Notes under the pieces: generated by a model | Told to the model about the DNA's origin: nothing | Seen by the model: only the letters and a program-made list of their open reading frames with translations | Database searches by the model: none | Part shown: positions 49,914 through 58,274 of the stretch, in pieces | How the letters are laid out: the number at the start of each line of letters is the position of its first letter | How positions within the stretch are numbered: the first letter of the stretch is position 1 | DNA from: Streptomyces sp. NBC_00878 | GTDB taxonomy: Bacteria; Actinomycetota; Actinomycetes; Streptomycetales; Streptomycetaceae | Reading direction: 5' to 3' | DNA: 64,000 nt | NCBI RefSeq assembly: GCF_026341515.1 | Contig: NZ_JAPEOK010000001.1 | Span: forward strand, 1,736,001-1,800,000 | Made by a program: the position numbers and the translations under genes

Positions 49914-49998
49914 GGCGTCCCCCCTCACCTCCGGGTTTCGTCGCCGACCCTACTCCTGCCCGTAGGCTCGGGGGGAGTCGCGCGAGGGAGGCAAAGGA

Positions 49999-50838
49999 GT
50001 GCCGGTGGAGATCACTTGGTGGGGTCACGCCACTTGCACCGTCGAGGACTCGGGTGCACGCGTGCTCACGGACCCGCTCTTCGCGCGCCGGCTCGCGCAT
50101 CTGCACAGGCGCCGGGGGGCGCCGCCCGCGCCCGAGGCGGCGGTGGCGGATGTGGCCCTGGTGTCCCATCTGCACGCCGACCATCTGCACGTCCCCTCGC
50201 TGGCGCGGCTCGCCCCGGGCACCCGGCTGCTGGTGCCGAAGGGGGCCGCGCGGGCCGTTCCCACGCTGCGCAGACTCGGCCATCTGCGGATCACCGAGGT
50301 GGTGCCCGGCGACCGGACGCGCGTCGGTGACCTGGAGGTACGGGCCGTTCCCGCACGGCACGACGGGCGGCGGCTGCCGGTCGGGCCGCACCGCGCGCCC
50401 GCCCTCGGCTATGTGATCGAGGGCGAGGCACGGACGTACTTCGCCGGGGACACGGGCCTCTTCGAGGCGATGGCCAAGGAGGTCGGACCGGTCGACGTGG
50501 CACTGCTGCCGGTCGGCGGCTGGGGACCGTACCTCGGCGAGGGGCACCTGGACGCCGGGCGGGCCGCCGAGGCGCTGGCCCGCTTGCAGCCGGGGAGCGC
50601 GGTGCCAGTGCACTACGGCACGTACTGGCCAATCGGGCTGGACGCCGTGCGCCCCCATGAATTCCATGCGCCCGGCGAGGAGTTCGTGCGCCTGGCCGCC
50701 GAGCGTGCGCCCGCGGTGGCGGTGCACCGGCTGGAACACGGACAGAGTGTGCGGCCCCAGGTCGCGGGGTACCCGTCATCCCCTGGGGACGCGCCGGCCG
50801 GCCGGGGCGACGACGAGCGGGAGGGCGAAGCCCGGTGA
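49999..50838 (+). CDS. MBL fold metallo-hydrolase (UlaG-like)
   Basis: The 279-residue protein has the metallo-beta-lactamase fold motif HLHADH (about 57-62), early WWGHATCTVED, GDTG with the bridging Asp (about 151-154) and a late HYGTYWPIG His. It is of the small UlaG/L-ascorbate-6-phosphate lactonase-like type (DUF of beta-lactamase superfamily). Substrate unknown. GTG 49999 follows GGAGGCAAAGGA. Its stop overlaps the DedA gene start by 4 bp. Confidence 0.88.
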   Translation: MPVEITWWGHATCTVEDSGARVLTDPLFARRLAHLHRRRGAPPAPEAAVADVALVSHLHADHLHVPSLARLAPGTRLLVPKGAARAVPTLRRLGHLRITEVVPGDRTRVGDLEVRAVPARHDGRRLPVGPHRAPALGYVIEGEARTYFAGDTGLFEAMAKEVGPVDVALLPVGGWGPYLGEGHLDAGRAAEALARLQPGSAVPVHYGTYWPIGLDAVRPHEFHAPGEEFVRLAAERAPAVAVHRLEHGQSVRPQVAGYPSSPGDAPAGRGDDEREGEAR

Positions 50839-51461
50839 GACATGTGCTCGCCGCCGCGGTCACGACCGTGCCGCCCGAGTCCACCCAGCAGGCGATCGGC
50901 TATCCGTCGCTGTTCCTGCTGGTGCTGATCGGGGCGCTGGTGCCCGTCGTGCCGACGGGTGCCTTGGTGAGTTCGGCGGCGGTGGTGGCCTTTCACCAGA
51001 CGGCGCCGTTCTCGATGGTGCTGGTCTTCGTGGTGGCGGCGTTCGCGGCGTTCCTGGGGGATGTCGCGCTGTACTGGCTCGGGCGCCGGGGCATGGACTC
51101 GAAGAACGGTTCGCGTTGGCTGGCCGCGATCCGGGACCGGGCGCCGGAGGACCGGCTGGCGCAGGCGCAGGAGAAGCTCGCGGGGCACGGGGTGACGGTG
51201 CTGGTGCTGTCCCGGCTGATGCCGGCGGGGCGGATTCCGGTGATGCTGGCTTGTCTGATGGCGAAGTGGCCGTTGCGGCGGTTTGCGCGGGGGGATGTTC
51301 CCGCGTGTCTGGCCTGGGCGGCGACGTATCAGCTGATCGGGGTGCTTGGGGGTTCGCTGTTCAAGGAGCCGTGGGAGGGCGTTGTGGCGGCGGTTGTGCT
51401 GACCCTGGTGATCAGTGTGGCGCCCAGTGTTTGGCGCCGGATGCGCAGCGCTCCGCGGTGA
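50835..51461 (+). CDS. DedA family membrane protein
   Basis: The 208-residue polytopic protein has the DedA/SNARE-associated domain: GALVPVVPTGALVSSAAVVAF, a DVALYWLGRRGM segment, and RLMPAGRIPVMLACLMAKWPLRRFARGDVPACLAWAATY, which carries the conserved Arg/Gly/Pro motif. DedA proteins move lipid carriers or lipids across the membrane. Coupled (GTGA) to the upstream MBL hydrolase. It is followed by copy E of the dispersed repeat. Confidence 0.9.
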   Translation: MRHVLAAAVTTVPPESTQQAIGYPSLFLLVLIGALVPVVPTGALVSSAAVVAFHQTAPFSMVLVFVVAAFAAFLGDVALYWLGRRGMDSKNGSRWLAAIRDRAPEDRLAQAQEKLAGHGVTVLVLSRLMPAGRIPVMLACLMAKWPLRRFARGDVPACLAWAATYQLIGVLGGSLFKEPWEGVVAAVVLTLVISVAPSVWRRMRSAPR

Positions 51462-51483
51462 GCGGGGAAGGTGAGACTGCCGT

Positions 51484-51575
51484 CTGATGGCTGCGGGTGG
51501 TTTGTGGCTGGTCGCGCCCCGCGGCGGAGCCGCATGTCGATACAGCCCCGCGCCCCTTAAAAGCGGCGGTTGCCC
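51484..51575. repeat. Dispersed intergenic repeat, copy E (reverse orientation)
   Basis: Read on the minus strand it runs GGGGCGCGGGGCTGTATCG, then TGCGGCTCCGCCGCG and GGGCGCGACCAGCCACA, nearly identical to copy A. It lies between the convergent DedA and MBL genes. Confidence 0.75.
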
Positions 51576-51644
51576 GTGCCCTGAGTACAACCGTTCCGCG
51601 CGCCCCCAAAGACCGTTCCGCGCGCCCGCAAAGAGAAGGGCGCT

Positions 51645-52784
51645 TCAGTTGAGCACCTTTGAAGCGCCTACCGGCAGGTCCCACAGGTTTTCCCTCGCCA
51701 GGCCCGCCTTCTCCCATGCCGTTCGTACTCGCGTGAGGGGTTCCAGGACCGGCTCCGCCGAGAGGACGAACGTGCCCCAGTGCATGGGGGCCATGCGGCG
51801 GGCGCCCAGGTCCTGGGTGGCGCGGACCGCCTCCTCCGGGTCGCAGTGGACGTCGCTGAGCCACCAGCGTGGGTTGTACGCGCCGATGGGGAGGAGTGCG
51901 AGGTCGATGCCGGGGTAGCGGGCGCCGATGTGGGAGAACCAGTGGCCGTATCCCGTGTCGCCCGCGAAGTAGACGCGTCGGCCGTCGGCCGCGGTCAGCA
52001 CCCAACCGCCCCACAGGGTGCGGCAGGTGTCGTGCAGGCTGCGCTTGGACCAGTGGTGGGCCGGTACGAAGTCCAGGCGGACTCCCGCCCGTCGCCCGCC
52101 ACCACCCTCAACCGAGGCGCCTGCGGCGCCGCCCCTCGGATGCAGTTCGGCCGCCTCCCACCAGTCCAGCTCGGTGACGTGCGAGAAGCGGCGGCGCCGG
52201 AACCAGCGGCCGAGCCCGGCCGGGACGAACACCGGGGTGTCGCGCGGGAGTCGGCGCAGTGTCGGCGCGTCCAGGTGGTCGTAGTGGTTGTGGCTGATGA
52301 CGACCGCGTCGATGCGCGGCAGAGCGCTCCAGGCCACGCCGACCGGTGTGACCCGGGCGGGAGTTCCGAGGATCTTGCGGGACCACACCGGGTCGGTGAG
52401 CACGGTGAGACCGCCGATCCGGACCACCCAACTGGCGTGCCCCGCCCAGGAGACGGCGACCGTGCGCGCGTCCACCCGGGGCAACGGGCCCGGCTCGTAC
52501 GGCAGTCGGGGAATGTCGGCGAGCCCCTCGGGACCGGGCCGCAGCGCGCCCTCGCGGGCGAACCGGGCGAAGCCCCGCAGGCCCGGCAGCGGGGCGGTCA
52601 GCCGGTCCGCGAACGAGCGGGGCCAGACGCGCCGTTCACCGAGCGGGCGCGGTTCGGCGAGAGGGGTTCCGGCGCCGGGTACGAACGTGGGTGAGGACAG
52701 AGAGGAGGACAGAGGTGAGAACGGCGCCGGGTCTTCGGCGCCCGTGGACGTGGTGGTCGTGGTCGACTCGGACTGCTGCGTCAT
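51645..52784 (-). CDS. MBL fold metallo-hydrolase, NAPE-PLD-like
   Basis: The 379-residue protein has an N-terminal Ser/Thr-rich tail (about 1-40), then a region with ADIPRLPYEPGPLP and an MBL core: WAGHASWVVRIGG, ISHNHYDHLD with the HxHxDH metal motif (about 162-169), PAHHWSKRS, FAGDTGYG and APMHWGTF with the last His. It is the RomA/NAPE-PLD-like group, which in bacteria acts on lipid-type or unknown phosphodiesters. Start ATG 52784 overlaps the stop of the upstream aminotransferase-like gene (ATGA). Confidence 0.88.
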   Translation of the reverse strand: MTQQSESTTTTTSTGAEDPAPFSPLSSSLSSPTFVPGAGTPLAEPRPLGERRVWPRSFADRLTAPLPGLRGFARFAREGALRPGPEGLADIPRLPYEPGPLPRVDARTVAVSWAGHASWVVRIGGLTVLTDPVWSRKILGTPARVTPVGVAWSALPRIDAVVISHNHYDHLDAPTLRRLPRDTPVFVPAGLGRWFRRRRFSHVTELDWWEAAELHPRGGAAGASVEGGGGRRAGVRLDFVPAHHWSKRSLHDTCRTLWGGWVLTAADGRRVYFAGDTGYGHWFSHIGARYPGIDLALLPIGAYNPRWWLSDVHCDPEEAVRATQDLGARRMAPMHWGTFVLSAEPVLEPLTRVRTAWEKAGLARENLWDLPVGASKVLN

Positions 52785-54022
52785 CGAGGGGACTCCCGTC
52801 GCCGAGCGTCATCGTCATCGCGGAGATCGGCGAAGGCCGACCCCAGCAGACTCAACGCACGTTCCACATGCGCCAATTCCAGAGGTTCCGGTGACGTGAG
52901 AGACGCCATTCGCTCCTCGTGGGTTGTGCCGAGGAACGGTCCGGTGGCCAGGCGTACGCGCAGCGCGCCCAGGTCGTCGCCGAAGCGGTGGCCGCCGGGC
53001 GTAGGCATGCCGAGGCGGTCGGTGAGGAAGTCCTCCAGTTCCTGGGCGTCGCCGACACCGCGCGCGGTGAGCGCGGAGCGCAGCGGGCCGAGGTCCACGT
53101 ACAGATGGCGGCCCGCGCGCGGGGGCCGGGCGAGGGCGCCCGCGTCCACGACGATCCGGTGCGCGGCGGTGGCCACGCGCGCGTGCAGGCGTACCGACGC
53201 GGCGAGGCGGTGCGTGATGTCGTCGGGCTCGGCGAGCGCGTAGGCGGCTGCCGCGGCGGACGGAGCCGCGATCCGGGCGTCGAGCGCCGTCAGTACGTCG
53301 AGGACGCGGTCGCGCAGCCCGGTGCCGGTGTCGTTGGCGGGGAAGCGGGCGATCGCGGCGGGCCAGCCGGGCGGCAGGAAGGGTCCGGCGAGGTCGGTCA
53401 GGACCGTGACGTGCTCCGGCAGCATCTCGGCGGGGCTCAGCAGCACGGTGTCGTGCGGTTCGTGCAGGGTGTCGCGCCAGGTCTCGTCGCTGACCAGGTG
53501 CAGCCCCTCGCCCACGGCAGCCTCGATCGTCTCGTGAACCACCTCGGGCGGCGCGACGGTGGCGGTGGGGTCGTCGGCCACGGACAGGACGAGCAGCCTC
53601 GGGTCGCCGCCCTCGGCGCGCACGCGGCGCACGGTCTCCAGGAGGGCGTACGGGTCCGGGACGCCGCCGCACTCGGCGGGTGTCCCCACGTGGAAGACCG
53701 AGCTGCCCAGCAGGCGTGCCTGCGGCGCCCACCAGGCCGCGCAGGGGCGCGGCACCAGGACGTCGCCACCGAGCGCGGCGGTCAGCGCGAGGAGCAGTAC
53801 AGGGGCGCCGGGCGCCGCGGCCGTCCGGTCACGGTCGGCGGGCAGTCCACGCCGGGCCCAGTAGGCGCGGGCCGCGTCCAGGAGCGCGGGTCCCCCGCCG
53901 GTGGGTTCGGTGTGCGCGCCCGTCGCGGCGACGGTGAGTCCGGGCGGCACCGGCAGGCCCTGGCCGGGGAGCGGTGGGCCGTAGCGGACAGGTCCGTGGC
54001 CCTCCGGATCGGTCCGCCGCAT
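52781..54022 (-). CDS. Lysine-free aminotransferase-fold protein (probable pseudoenzyme)
   Basis: The 413-residue product follows the class I/II aminotransferase layout: PTGGGPALLDAARAYWARRG, PGAPVLLLALTAALGGDVLVPRPCAAWW, VPDPYALLETVRRVRAEGGDPRLLVLSVADDPT, and LVSDETWRDTLHE for the conserved Asp. The strand that normally carries the PLP lysine (S-x-S-K) reads VTVLTDLAGPFLPPGWPAAIARFP, so the lysine is missing, and there is no Lys anywhere in the protein. It cannot form the usual Schiff base. GGAGG precedes ATG 54022; the longer frame to 55099 is rejected because it runs antisense-like through the next gene. Coupled to the MBL gene. Confidence 0.75.
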   Translation of the reverse strand: MRRTDPEGHGPVRYGPPLPGQGLPVPPGLTVAATGAHTEPTGGGPALLDAARAYWARRGLPADRDRTAAAPGAPVLLLALTAALGGDVLVPRPCAAWWAPQARLLGSSVFHVGTPAECGGVPDPYALLETVRRVRAEGGDPRLLVLSVADDPTATVAPPEVVHETIEAAVGEGLHLVSDETWRDTLHEPHDTVLLSPAEMLPEHVTVLTDLAGPFLPPGWPAAIARFPANDTGTGLRDRVLDVLTALDARIAAPSAAAAAYALAEPDDITHRLAASVRLHARVATAAHRIVVDAGALARPPRAGRHLYVDLGPLRSALTARGVGDAQELEDFLTDRLGMPTPGGHRFGDDLGALRVRLATGPFLGTTHEERMASLTSPEPLELAHVERALSLLGSAFADLRDDDDARRRESPR

Positions 54023-54094
54023 GCGTGCCTCCGCGCAGTGATCCGTGGACCGTCGTGGTGCCCACGGTGCCTGTCGTGCCCCTGTGCTCCGATT

Positions 54095-54126
54095 ACCCAG
54101 GGCTCTGCGTACCCAGGGCTCTGCGT
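54095..54126. repeat. Tandem 16-bp repeat upstream of the aminotransferase-like gene
   Basis: ACCCAGGGCTCTGCGT occurs at 54095-54110 and 54111-54126, in the 127-bp gap between the surface protein stop and the aminotransferase-like start. Confidence 0.7.
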
Positions 54127-54149
54127 ACTCGGTGGATCGCCTCGCCGGC

Positions 54150-55022
54150 TCAGCCGTTCGAGGACGACTCCCGGCGCCGCAGTCGGTGGACGGCTGCGCC
54201 GACCGCGCCCGCGATGAGGACACCGCCCGTGACCAGGGCGATGGTGGAGTCGGTGAAGGCGCCGCCCTCGCCCGCGCGCACCCCGCGCAGGACCTCACCA
54301 GTGTGGGAACCGTCTTCGGAACCCCCGCGGGACACCGTGAAGGAGGCGCTCCACTGCTTTCCCTGGCCGCCGGGCGCGGTCGGGCAGGTCCCGTCGACGC
54401 TCCACTCGGATTCACCGGCGACCACGGCGTGGTCCTTGCCGGCCGCGCTGTCGTTGCCGACGGCTTCGTCGTCCTTGCCGACCGCGCCGTCCGTACCGAC
54501 CGTTTCGCCGTCCTTGCCGACCACGCCGTCCGTACCGACCGTTTCGCCGTCCTTGCCGACCACGCCGTCCGTACCGACCGTTTCGCCGTCCTTGCCGACC
54601 ACGCCGTCCGTACCGACCGTTTCGCCGTCCTTGCCAACCGCGGTGTCGTCCTTGCCGACCGCGCCGTCGCTACCGACCACTGTGTCCGGCGTGTCCGGCG
54701 TGCCCTCCTCGAAGTTCGCGGCGGGTGCGATGCGGGCGGTGCCGCTGTAGGCCGTGCCGCCCGCGGCGTTCTCCTTGTCCGTGGCCTTGTGCAGTTGGAC
54801 GGTGCCGTGCTCGAAGGCCTTCGAGGTGGCGTCGATGGTCGCGGGCGCCGCCCCGCCCGTCGGTTCGCAGGAAACGGAGACGGTGGCCGTGCCGCCGGGG
54901 GCCACCGTGCGGGGGCTGACCTCCGCCGTCGAGTTCGCGGCGGCGGCCGCCACGGTGGTGCCCAGGACGGCGGCGGTGAATGCGGTGGCGGACAGGACGC
55001 GGACGGTACGGCGCATGGGCAT
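54150..55022 (-). CDS. Cell-surface protein with signal peptide, VG-x-DG repeats and C-terminal membrane anchor
   Basis: The 290-residue product has a signal peptide (about 1-31), a beta-type region (NSTAEVSPRTVAPGGTATVSVSCEP), a central repeat of VGKDGE/TVGTDG units (about 130-210) encoded by 39-bp tandem repeats, a second beta-type region (SEWSVDGTCPTAPGG; the two Cys may pair) and a C-terminal hydrophobic helix followed by RLRRR. This layout is common in Streptomyces type I membrane surface proteins; no LPXTG-type sorting motif is present. AAGGAG lies nine bases before ATG 55022. Function unknown; the D-G turns could bind Ca2+. Confidence 0.75.
   Translation of the reverse strand: MPMRRTVRVLSATAFTAAVLGTTVAAAAANSTAEVSPRTVAPGGTATVSVSCEPTGGAAPATIDATSKAFEHGTVQLHKATDKENAAGGTAYSGTARIAPAANFEEGTPDTPDTVVGSDGAVGKDDTAVGKDGETVGTDGVVGKDGETVGTDGVVGKDGETVGTDGVVGKDGETVGTDGAVGKDDEAVGNDSAAGKDHAVVAGESEWSVDGTCPTAPGGQGKQWSASFTVSRGGSEDGSHTGEVLRGVRAGEGGAFTDSTIALVTGGVLIAGAVGAAVHRLRRRESSSNG
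54491..54646. repeat. Four 39-bp tandem repeats in the surface protein gene
   Basis: Units begin at 54491, 54530, 54569 and 54608; the first three are virtually identical and the fourth diverges in its last third. Each encodes 13 residues (T-V-G-T-D-G-V-V-G-K-D-G-E). Looser copies flank on both sides. Confidence 0.88.
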
Positions 55023-55192
55023 GGGCTCGGGCTCCTTCGGCCGGTGGCTGGGGACCCCCACGCCCGTGGACGGAGGCAGAGGCGGGGCACGACCGACATG
55101 CCCCGCAGCCCATCAGAGCCCGGCCGCCGCCCGGGCGCGCGCGGCCGGACACCATTCGTGCCACGCGGACGCCCGAGCGGGTGAAGCCACCG

Positions 55193-55909
55193 TCAGTTCG
55201 ACAGGGAGACCAGTTCCTGTTCCAGTCCGCGGCCCCGTGACTCCACGAGCGCCGAGGCGACCTCGGACAGTTTGCGGTTGGTGTCCTGCGAGATGCGGCG
55301 CAGGACCGCGAAGGCCGCGTCCGCGTCGCAGGCCAGTACGTGCATGACGATGCCGCACGCCTGGTCGACGACGGGGCGGGTGCGCAGCGCGGTGCCGAGC
55401 TGGTCGAGTTCGGTGAGCGCGGCGCGGTAGGAGCGGTCACGCACGAGACAGGTCGCGGCGAGGTCGCCGAGGGCCCGGGCGGGTCCGTGCGGGGCGTCCC
55501 CCAAGCTGCCCGGACGGAAGCTGTACAGGCTGAGCGTGACCGTCAGGCCCGACCGGCGGAAGGGGATGGTGACGCTGGAGCGTACGCCCGAGTGGAGCGC
55601 CATGGCCCGGTACCGCGGCCAGCGCTCCTCGCGCAGCAGGTCGCCGGACTCGACGGGCTCACCTCGCTCCAGTGCGGCGGGGATCGGCCCGTCTCCGGAG
55701 CTGAGCTGCATCGAGACGAGTGCCGCGAGATCCGGGTGGGTCACCGCGGCGGGCCGCTCCGCGCCGCCGTCGGAGACCGTGGTGCCCGCGCCGCAGCAGT
55801 CGGTGGTGCAGCGGACGGCCTGCTCTGCGAGCTCGGACAGCCGCCGACCCGGAAGTGCGGACTCCGGGGATTCCGTCCCCCGAGGGCCAAGACGTTCGGT
55901 TTCCGGCAT
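55193..55909 (-). CDS. GAF- and ANTAR-domain RNA-binding regulator
   Basis: The 238-residue protein has a GAF-like region (about 30-155; SVTIPFRRSGLTVTLSLYS, LGDLAATCLV) and a C-terminal ANTAR domain (about 165-230; LGTALRTRPVVDQACGIVMHVLACDADAAFAVLRRISQDTNRKLSEVA), which in other bacteria binds two-hexaloop RNA to antiterminate transcription. The sensory input is unknown. GAGGAGG precedes ATG 55909. Divergent from a PAS/GAF protein, so the two may share a signal. Confidence 0.88.
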   Translation of the reverse strand: MPETERLGPRGTESPESALPGRRLSELAEQAVRCTTDCCGAGTTVSDGGAERPAAVTHPDLAALVSMQLSSGDGPIPAALERGEPVESGDLLREERWPRYRAMALHSGVRSSVTIPFRRSGLTVTLSLYSFRPGSLGDAPHGPARALGDLAATCLVRDRSYRAALTELDQLGTALRTRPVVDQACGIVMHVLACDADAAFAVLRRISQDTNRKLSEVASALVESRGRGLEQELVSLSN

Positions 55910-56023
55910 GCTTCACGCCTCCTCATTCTTCTCCGCCTTCCCGCTCACCTGCGGAGAAAACGAGTGGGAGGGGTTCCGCCCCCGGCCTCCCCGGGCACGC
56001 TGGTGAGGAGCTACGTTCGTCGC

Positions 56024-57157
56024 ATGGCGCAGACGGAAGAATTCGGTGAGGAACTTGCGGATTTCGTGCGTCGTGTCGCGGAGTTGAAGACGGCGCGGTC
56101 CGTGCCGCCCGACGAACTGACCACCGTGCTGGACGCGGCGATCTTCGAACTCGACCATGTGGCCGGTCAGTTGTGGCCGTGGTACGAGCGACTGACGGCC
56201 ACCGGCACCACGAACACGTCCTCCGCCGACCGCCAGGAGCAGCAGCTCCTGAAGTCGATCTTCCAGCGGCTGCCGCTGCCCGTCGCGCTGATCGACCGCG
56301 AGACGGTGGTCCGCAGGCTGAACTTCGCGGGCACCAACTTCACGGGGGTCAGGGCGGGTTACGCGACGGGCCGCCCGCTGTCCGGCTTCCTCGCGCACGC
56401 GGACCGGGCGGCGTTCCGCTCGCAGACCGCGGCGGTGGCGCGCGGTGACGGCGACCGCAGTCTCACGGTCCATCTTCAGCAGCGCCCGTCCGTTCCCGTG
56501 CACGCGACGCTTACCGCACTGCGGCCCAGTGGCGAGCCGCGGCCGGCCGTACTCGTGGTGCTCCAGCCCGCCGGGGCGCGGGTGCCGTCGGCCCAGGGCG
56601 GGCCCGGCCCCGTACCGGACCTGGGCGAGACGACCCGGCACGCGGCGCTGATGGACCTGCTGGACGGGATGACCACGGCACTGCTGAGCGAGCCCACCAA
56701 GACCCGGGCCGCCGTGCTGGAACGGGCGGCCCGGGTGCTGCACGGGCGGTTCGCCGACTGGGTGGTGGCCGACGAGGGGGCCGCGCGCCTGCGCCGTACG
56801 ACCGCCCTCGGACCGGCGGACGACCAACAGGACATACGGCCCGGGGACCTTGAGGCGCAGGACCCTGCCGCGTGTCCTCTCGTCGTCGAGGCGGCACGCG
56901 GCGGTTCCACGGCTCTCCAGGTACGCCCGGAGGACCCGGAGGCCTTCGGCCGCGACGCCTCGGACGCTCCCGTCCTGGTCCGCGCGAACGTCACGTCCCT
57001 GCTCTGCGTCCCCCTCACCGCCGACGGCACGGTCCAGGGCGTCCTCACCCTCTTCCGTACGGGTCCCCGCGTGGCCTTCTCCATGGCAGAGGCCCAGGCC
57101 ATGGACATGATGTCCCGTCACATAGCTTTGGCGCTGGCCGACTTGGGCCGGCGGTAG
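56024..57157 (+). CDS. PAS/GAF sensory protein
   Basis: The 377-residue protein has a PAS-like region (about 85-185; QRLPLPVALIDRETVVRRLNFAGTNFTGVRAGYATGRPLSGFL) and a GAF domain (about 210-377; VLHGRFADWVVAD, NVTSLLCVPLTADGTVQGVLTLFRTG). No kinase, phosphatase or GGDEF domain follows, so it would pass its signal through protein contact. ATG 56024 is chosen; the frame open to 55340 runs through the ANTAR gene region. It precedes the convergent sigma factor gene by 13 bp. Confidence 0.85.
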   Translation: MAQTEEFGEELADFVRRVAELKTARSVPPDELTTVLDAAIFELDHVAGQLWPWYERLTATGTTNTSSADRQEQQLLKSIFQRLPLPVALIDRETVVRRLNFAGTNFTGVRAGYATGRPLSGFLAHADRAAFRSQTAAVARGDGDRSLTVHLQQRPSVPVHATLTALRPSGEPRPAVLVVLQPAGARVPSAQGGPGPVPDLGETTRHAALMDLLDGMTTALLSEPTKTRAAVLERAARVLHGRFADWVVADEGAARLRRTTALGPADDQQDIRPGDLEAQDPAACPLVVEAARGGSTALQVRPEDPEAFGRDASDAPVLVRANVTSLLCVPLTADGTVQGVLTLFRTGPRVAFSMAEAQAMDMMSRHIALALADLGRR

Positions 57158-57170
57158 CCCGCCCACAGGG

Positions 57171-57965
57171 CTACGCGACGTCTTGCAGAACCTGGTCCCG
57201 CAAGCGATCGCAACACCGGCTGATGAGCCGGGAAACGTGCATCTGCGAGATCCCGAGCTGCTCGGCGATCCGGCTCTGCGTCATGTCGCCGAAGAACCGC
57301 ATGTACAGGATGGCCCGTTCGCGCTCGGGCAGCGCCCGCAGCCGCGGTTTGACGGCCTCGCGGTCGATCACGACGTCGAGCGCCGGATCCGCCGAGCCGA
57401 GCGAATCGCTCAGGGAGTATCCGTCCTCGCTGCCCGGGAGTTCGGCGTCGAGCGAGAGCGCCGTGAAGCTCTCCAGAGCCTCCAGACCGGCGCGTACGTC
57501 GTCTTCGCTCATCTGCGCGTACTCGGCGATCTCGGCGACCGTGGGCTGTCGGCCCGGGATGGTCTGGGCCAGGTCCCGGCCGGCGAATCGGACGCGGTTG
57601 CGCAGGTCCTGGACCCGGCGCGGCACGTGCAGGGTCCACATGTGGTCACGGAAGTGACGCTTGATCTCTCCCGTGACGGTCGGTACGGCATAGCTCTCGA
57701 AGGCGTTGCCGCGCTCGGGGTCGTAGCGGTCGACGGCCTTGACCAGGCCGAGGGCCGCGACCTGGCGCAGGTCGTCGTAGCTCTCGCCACGGTTGCGGAA
57801 ACGTCCGGCCAGCCGGTCCGCCATGGGCAGCCAGACCTCGATGATCCGGTCGCGGAGGGAGTCGCGCAGCTGGCCCTCAGGCAGCGAAGCGAGCCTGCGG
57901 AAGTCCTCCGCGGTGTCGGGGGCGTCGTCGTGGGGATGGTGCCTGGCGCTCACGTGAGTTCGCAT
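57171..57965 (-). CDS. RNA polymerase sigma factor, SigB/SigF/SigG type
   Basis: The 264-residue factor has region 2 (YDDLRQVAALGLVKAVDRYDPERGNAFESYAVPTVTGEIKRHFRD), region 3 (VPRRVQDLRNRVRFA, PTVAEIAEYAQMSEDDV) and region 4 (LPERERAILYMRFFGDMTQSRIAEQLGISQMHVSRL). This is the stress/development type, normally held by an anti-sigma factor; no rsbW-like gene is adjacent, so control must be elsewhere. AAGGGAG precedes ATG 57965. The longer frame to 58694 is antisense to the CBS gene. Confidence 0.95.
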   Translation of the reverse strand: MRTHVSARHHPHDDAPDTAEDFRRLASLPEGQLRDSLRDRIIEVWLPMADRLAGRFRNRGESYDDLRQVAALGLVKAVDRYDPERGNAFESYAVPTVTGEIKRHFRDHMWTLHVPRRVQDLRNRVRFAGRDLAQTIPGRQPTVAEIAEYAQMSEDDVRAGLEALESFTALSLDAELPGSEDGYSLSDSLGSADPALDVVIDREAVKPRLRALPERERAILYMRFFGDMTQSRIAEQLGISQMHVSRLISRCCDRLRDQVLQDVA

Positions 57966-58274
57966 GGTGCGTGCAACTCCCTTGAGTGGTGCCTTGGTTG
58001 GACGGTTCAACCGTGGGAGCGCACCCGAGCCGGACGGGCACACCCGTGGTGGGAAAGACACCGCTCCCACGGACGTGCCTCCTGTCCGAAGCACTGTGTC
58101 TTCGCCTGCCCCTCGACATGCCCGGCAAACACACGCGGTTTCCCCGGGGGCGGGCGGAGGCGCCCGAAGGGGCCGCGTGGGACGCATGGCGCGCCGTCTC
58201 AGGGGTACTGCGGCAGACGTCACGCCGCAGTACCCGTACCCCTTCGCCGGGGAACGCAGGAAAGGCCCACAGCC
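57966..58274. other. 309-bp divergent gap between sigma factor and CBS gene
   Basis: No gene. Two structures stand out: an inverted repeat CCGTGGGAGCG (58011-58021) / CGCTCCCACGG (58062-58072) with a 40-nt spacer, and a perfect hairpin at 58203-58235 listed separately. The two genes' promoters must lie here. Confidence 0.6.
58203..58235. promoter_or_regulatory. Perfect 12-bp hairpin in the CBS gene leader
   Basis: GGGTACTGCGGC (58203-58214) and GCCGCAGTACCC (58224-58235) pair perfectly with a 9-nt loop. It ends 39 bp before ATG 58275, with the ribosome binding site in between, so it may be an operator or an attenuator. Confidence 0.6.

Noticed and set aside
52781..55099. 772-residue extension of the aminotransferase-like gene
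   Set aside because: Beyond 54022 it runs through the surface protein gene in another frame as Arg/Thr/Pro repeats.
58014..58027. TGGGAGCGCACCCG as a CebR box near the sigma gene
   Set aside because: Two mismatches break the palindrome and no sugar gene is nearby; it is better explained as an arm of the 58011-58072 inverted repeat.
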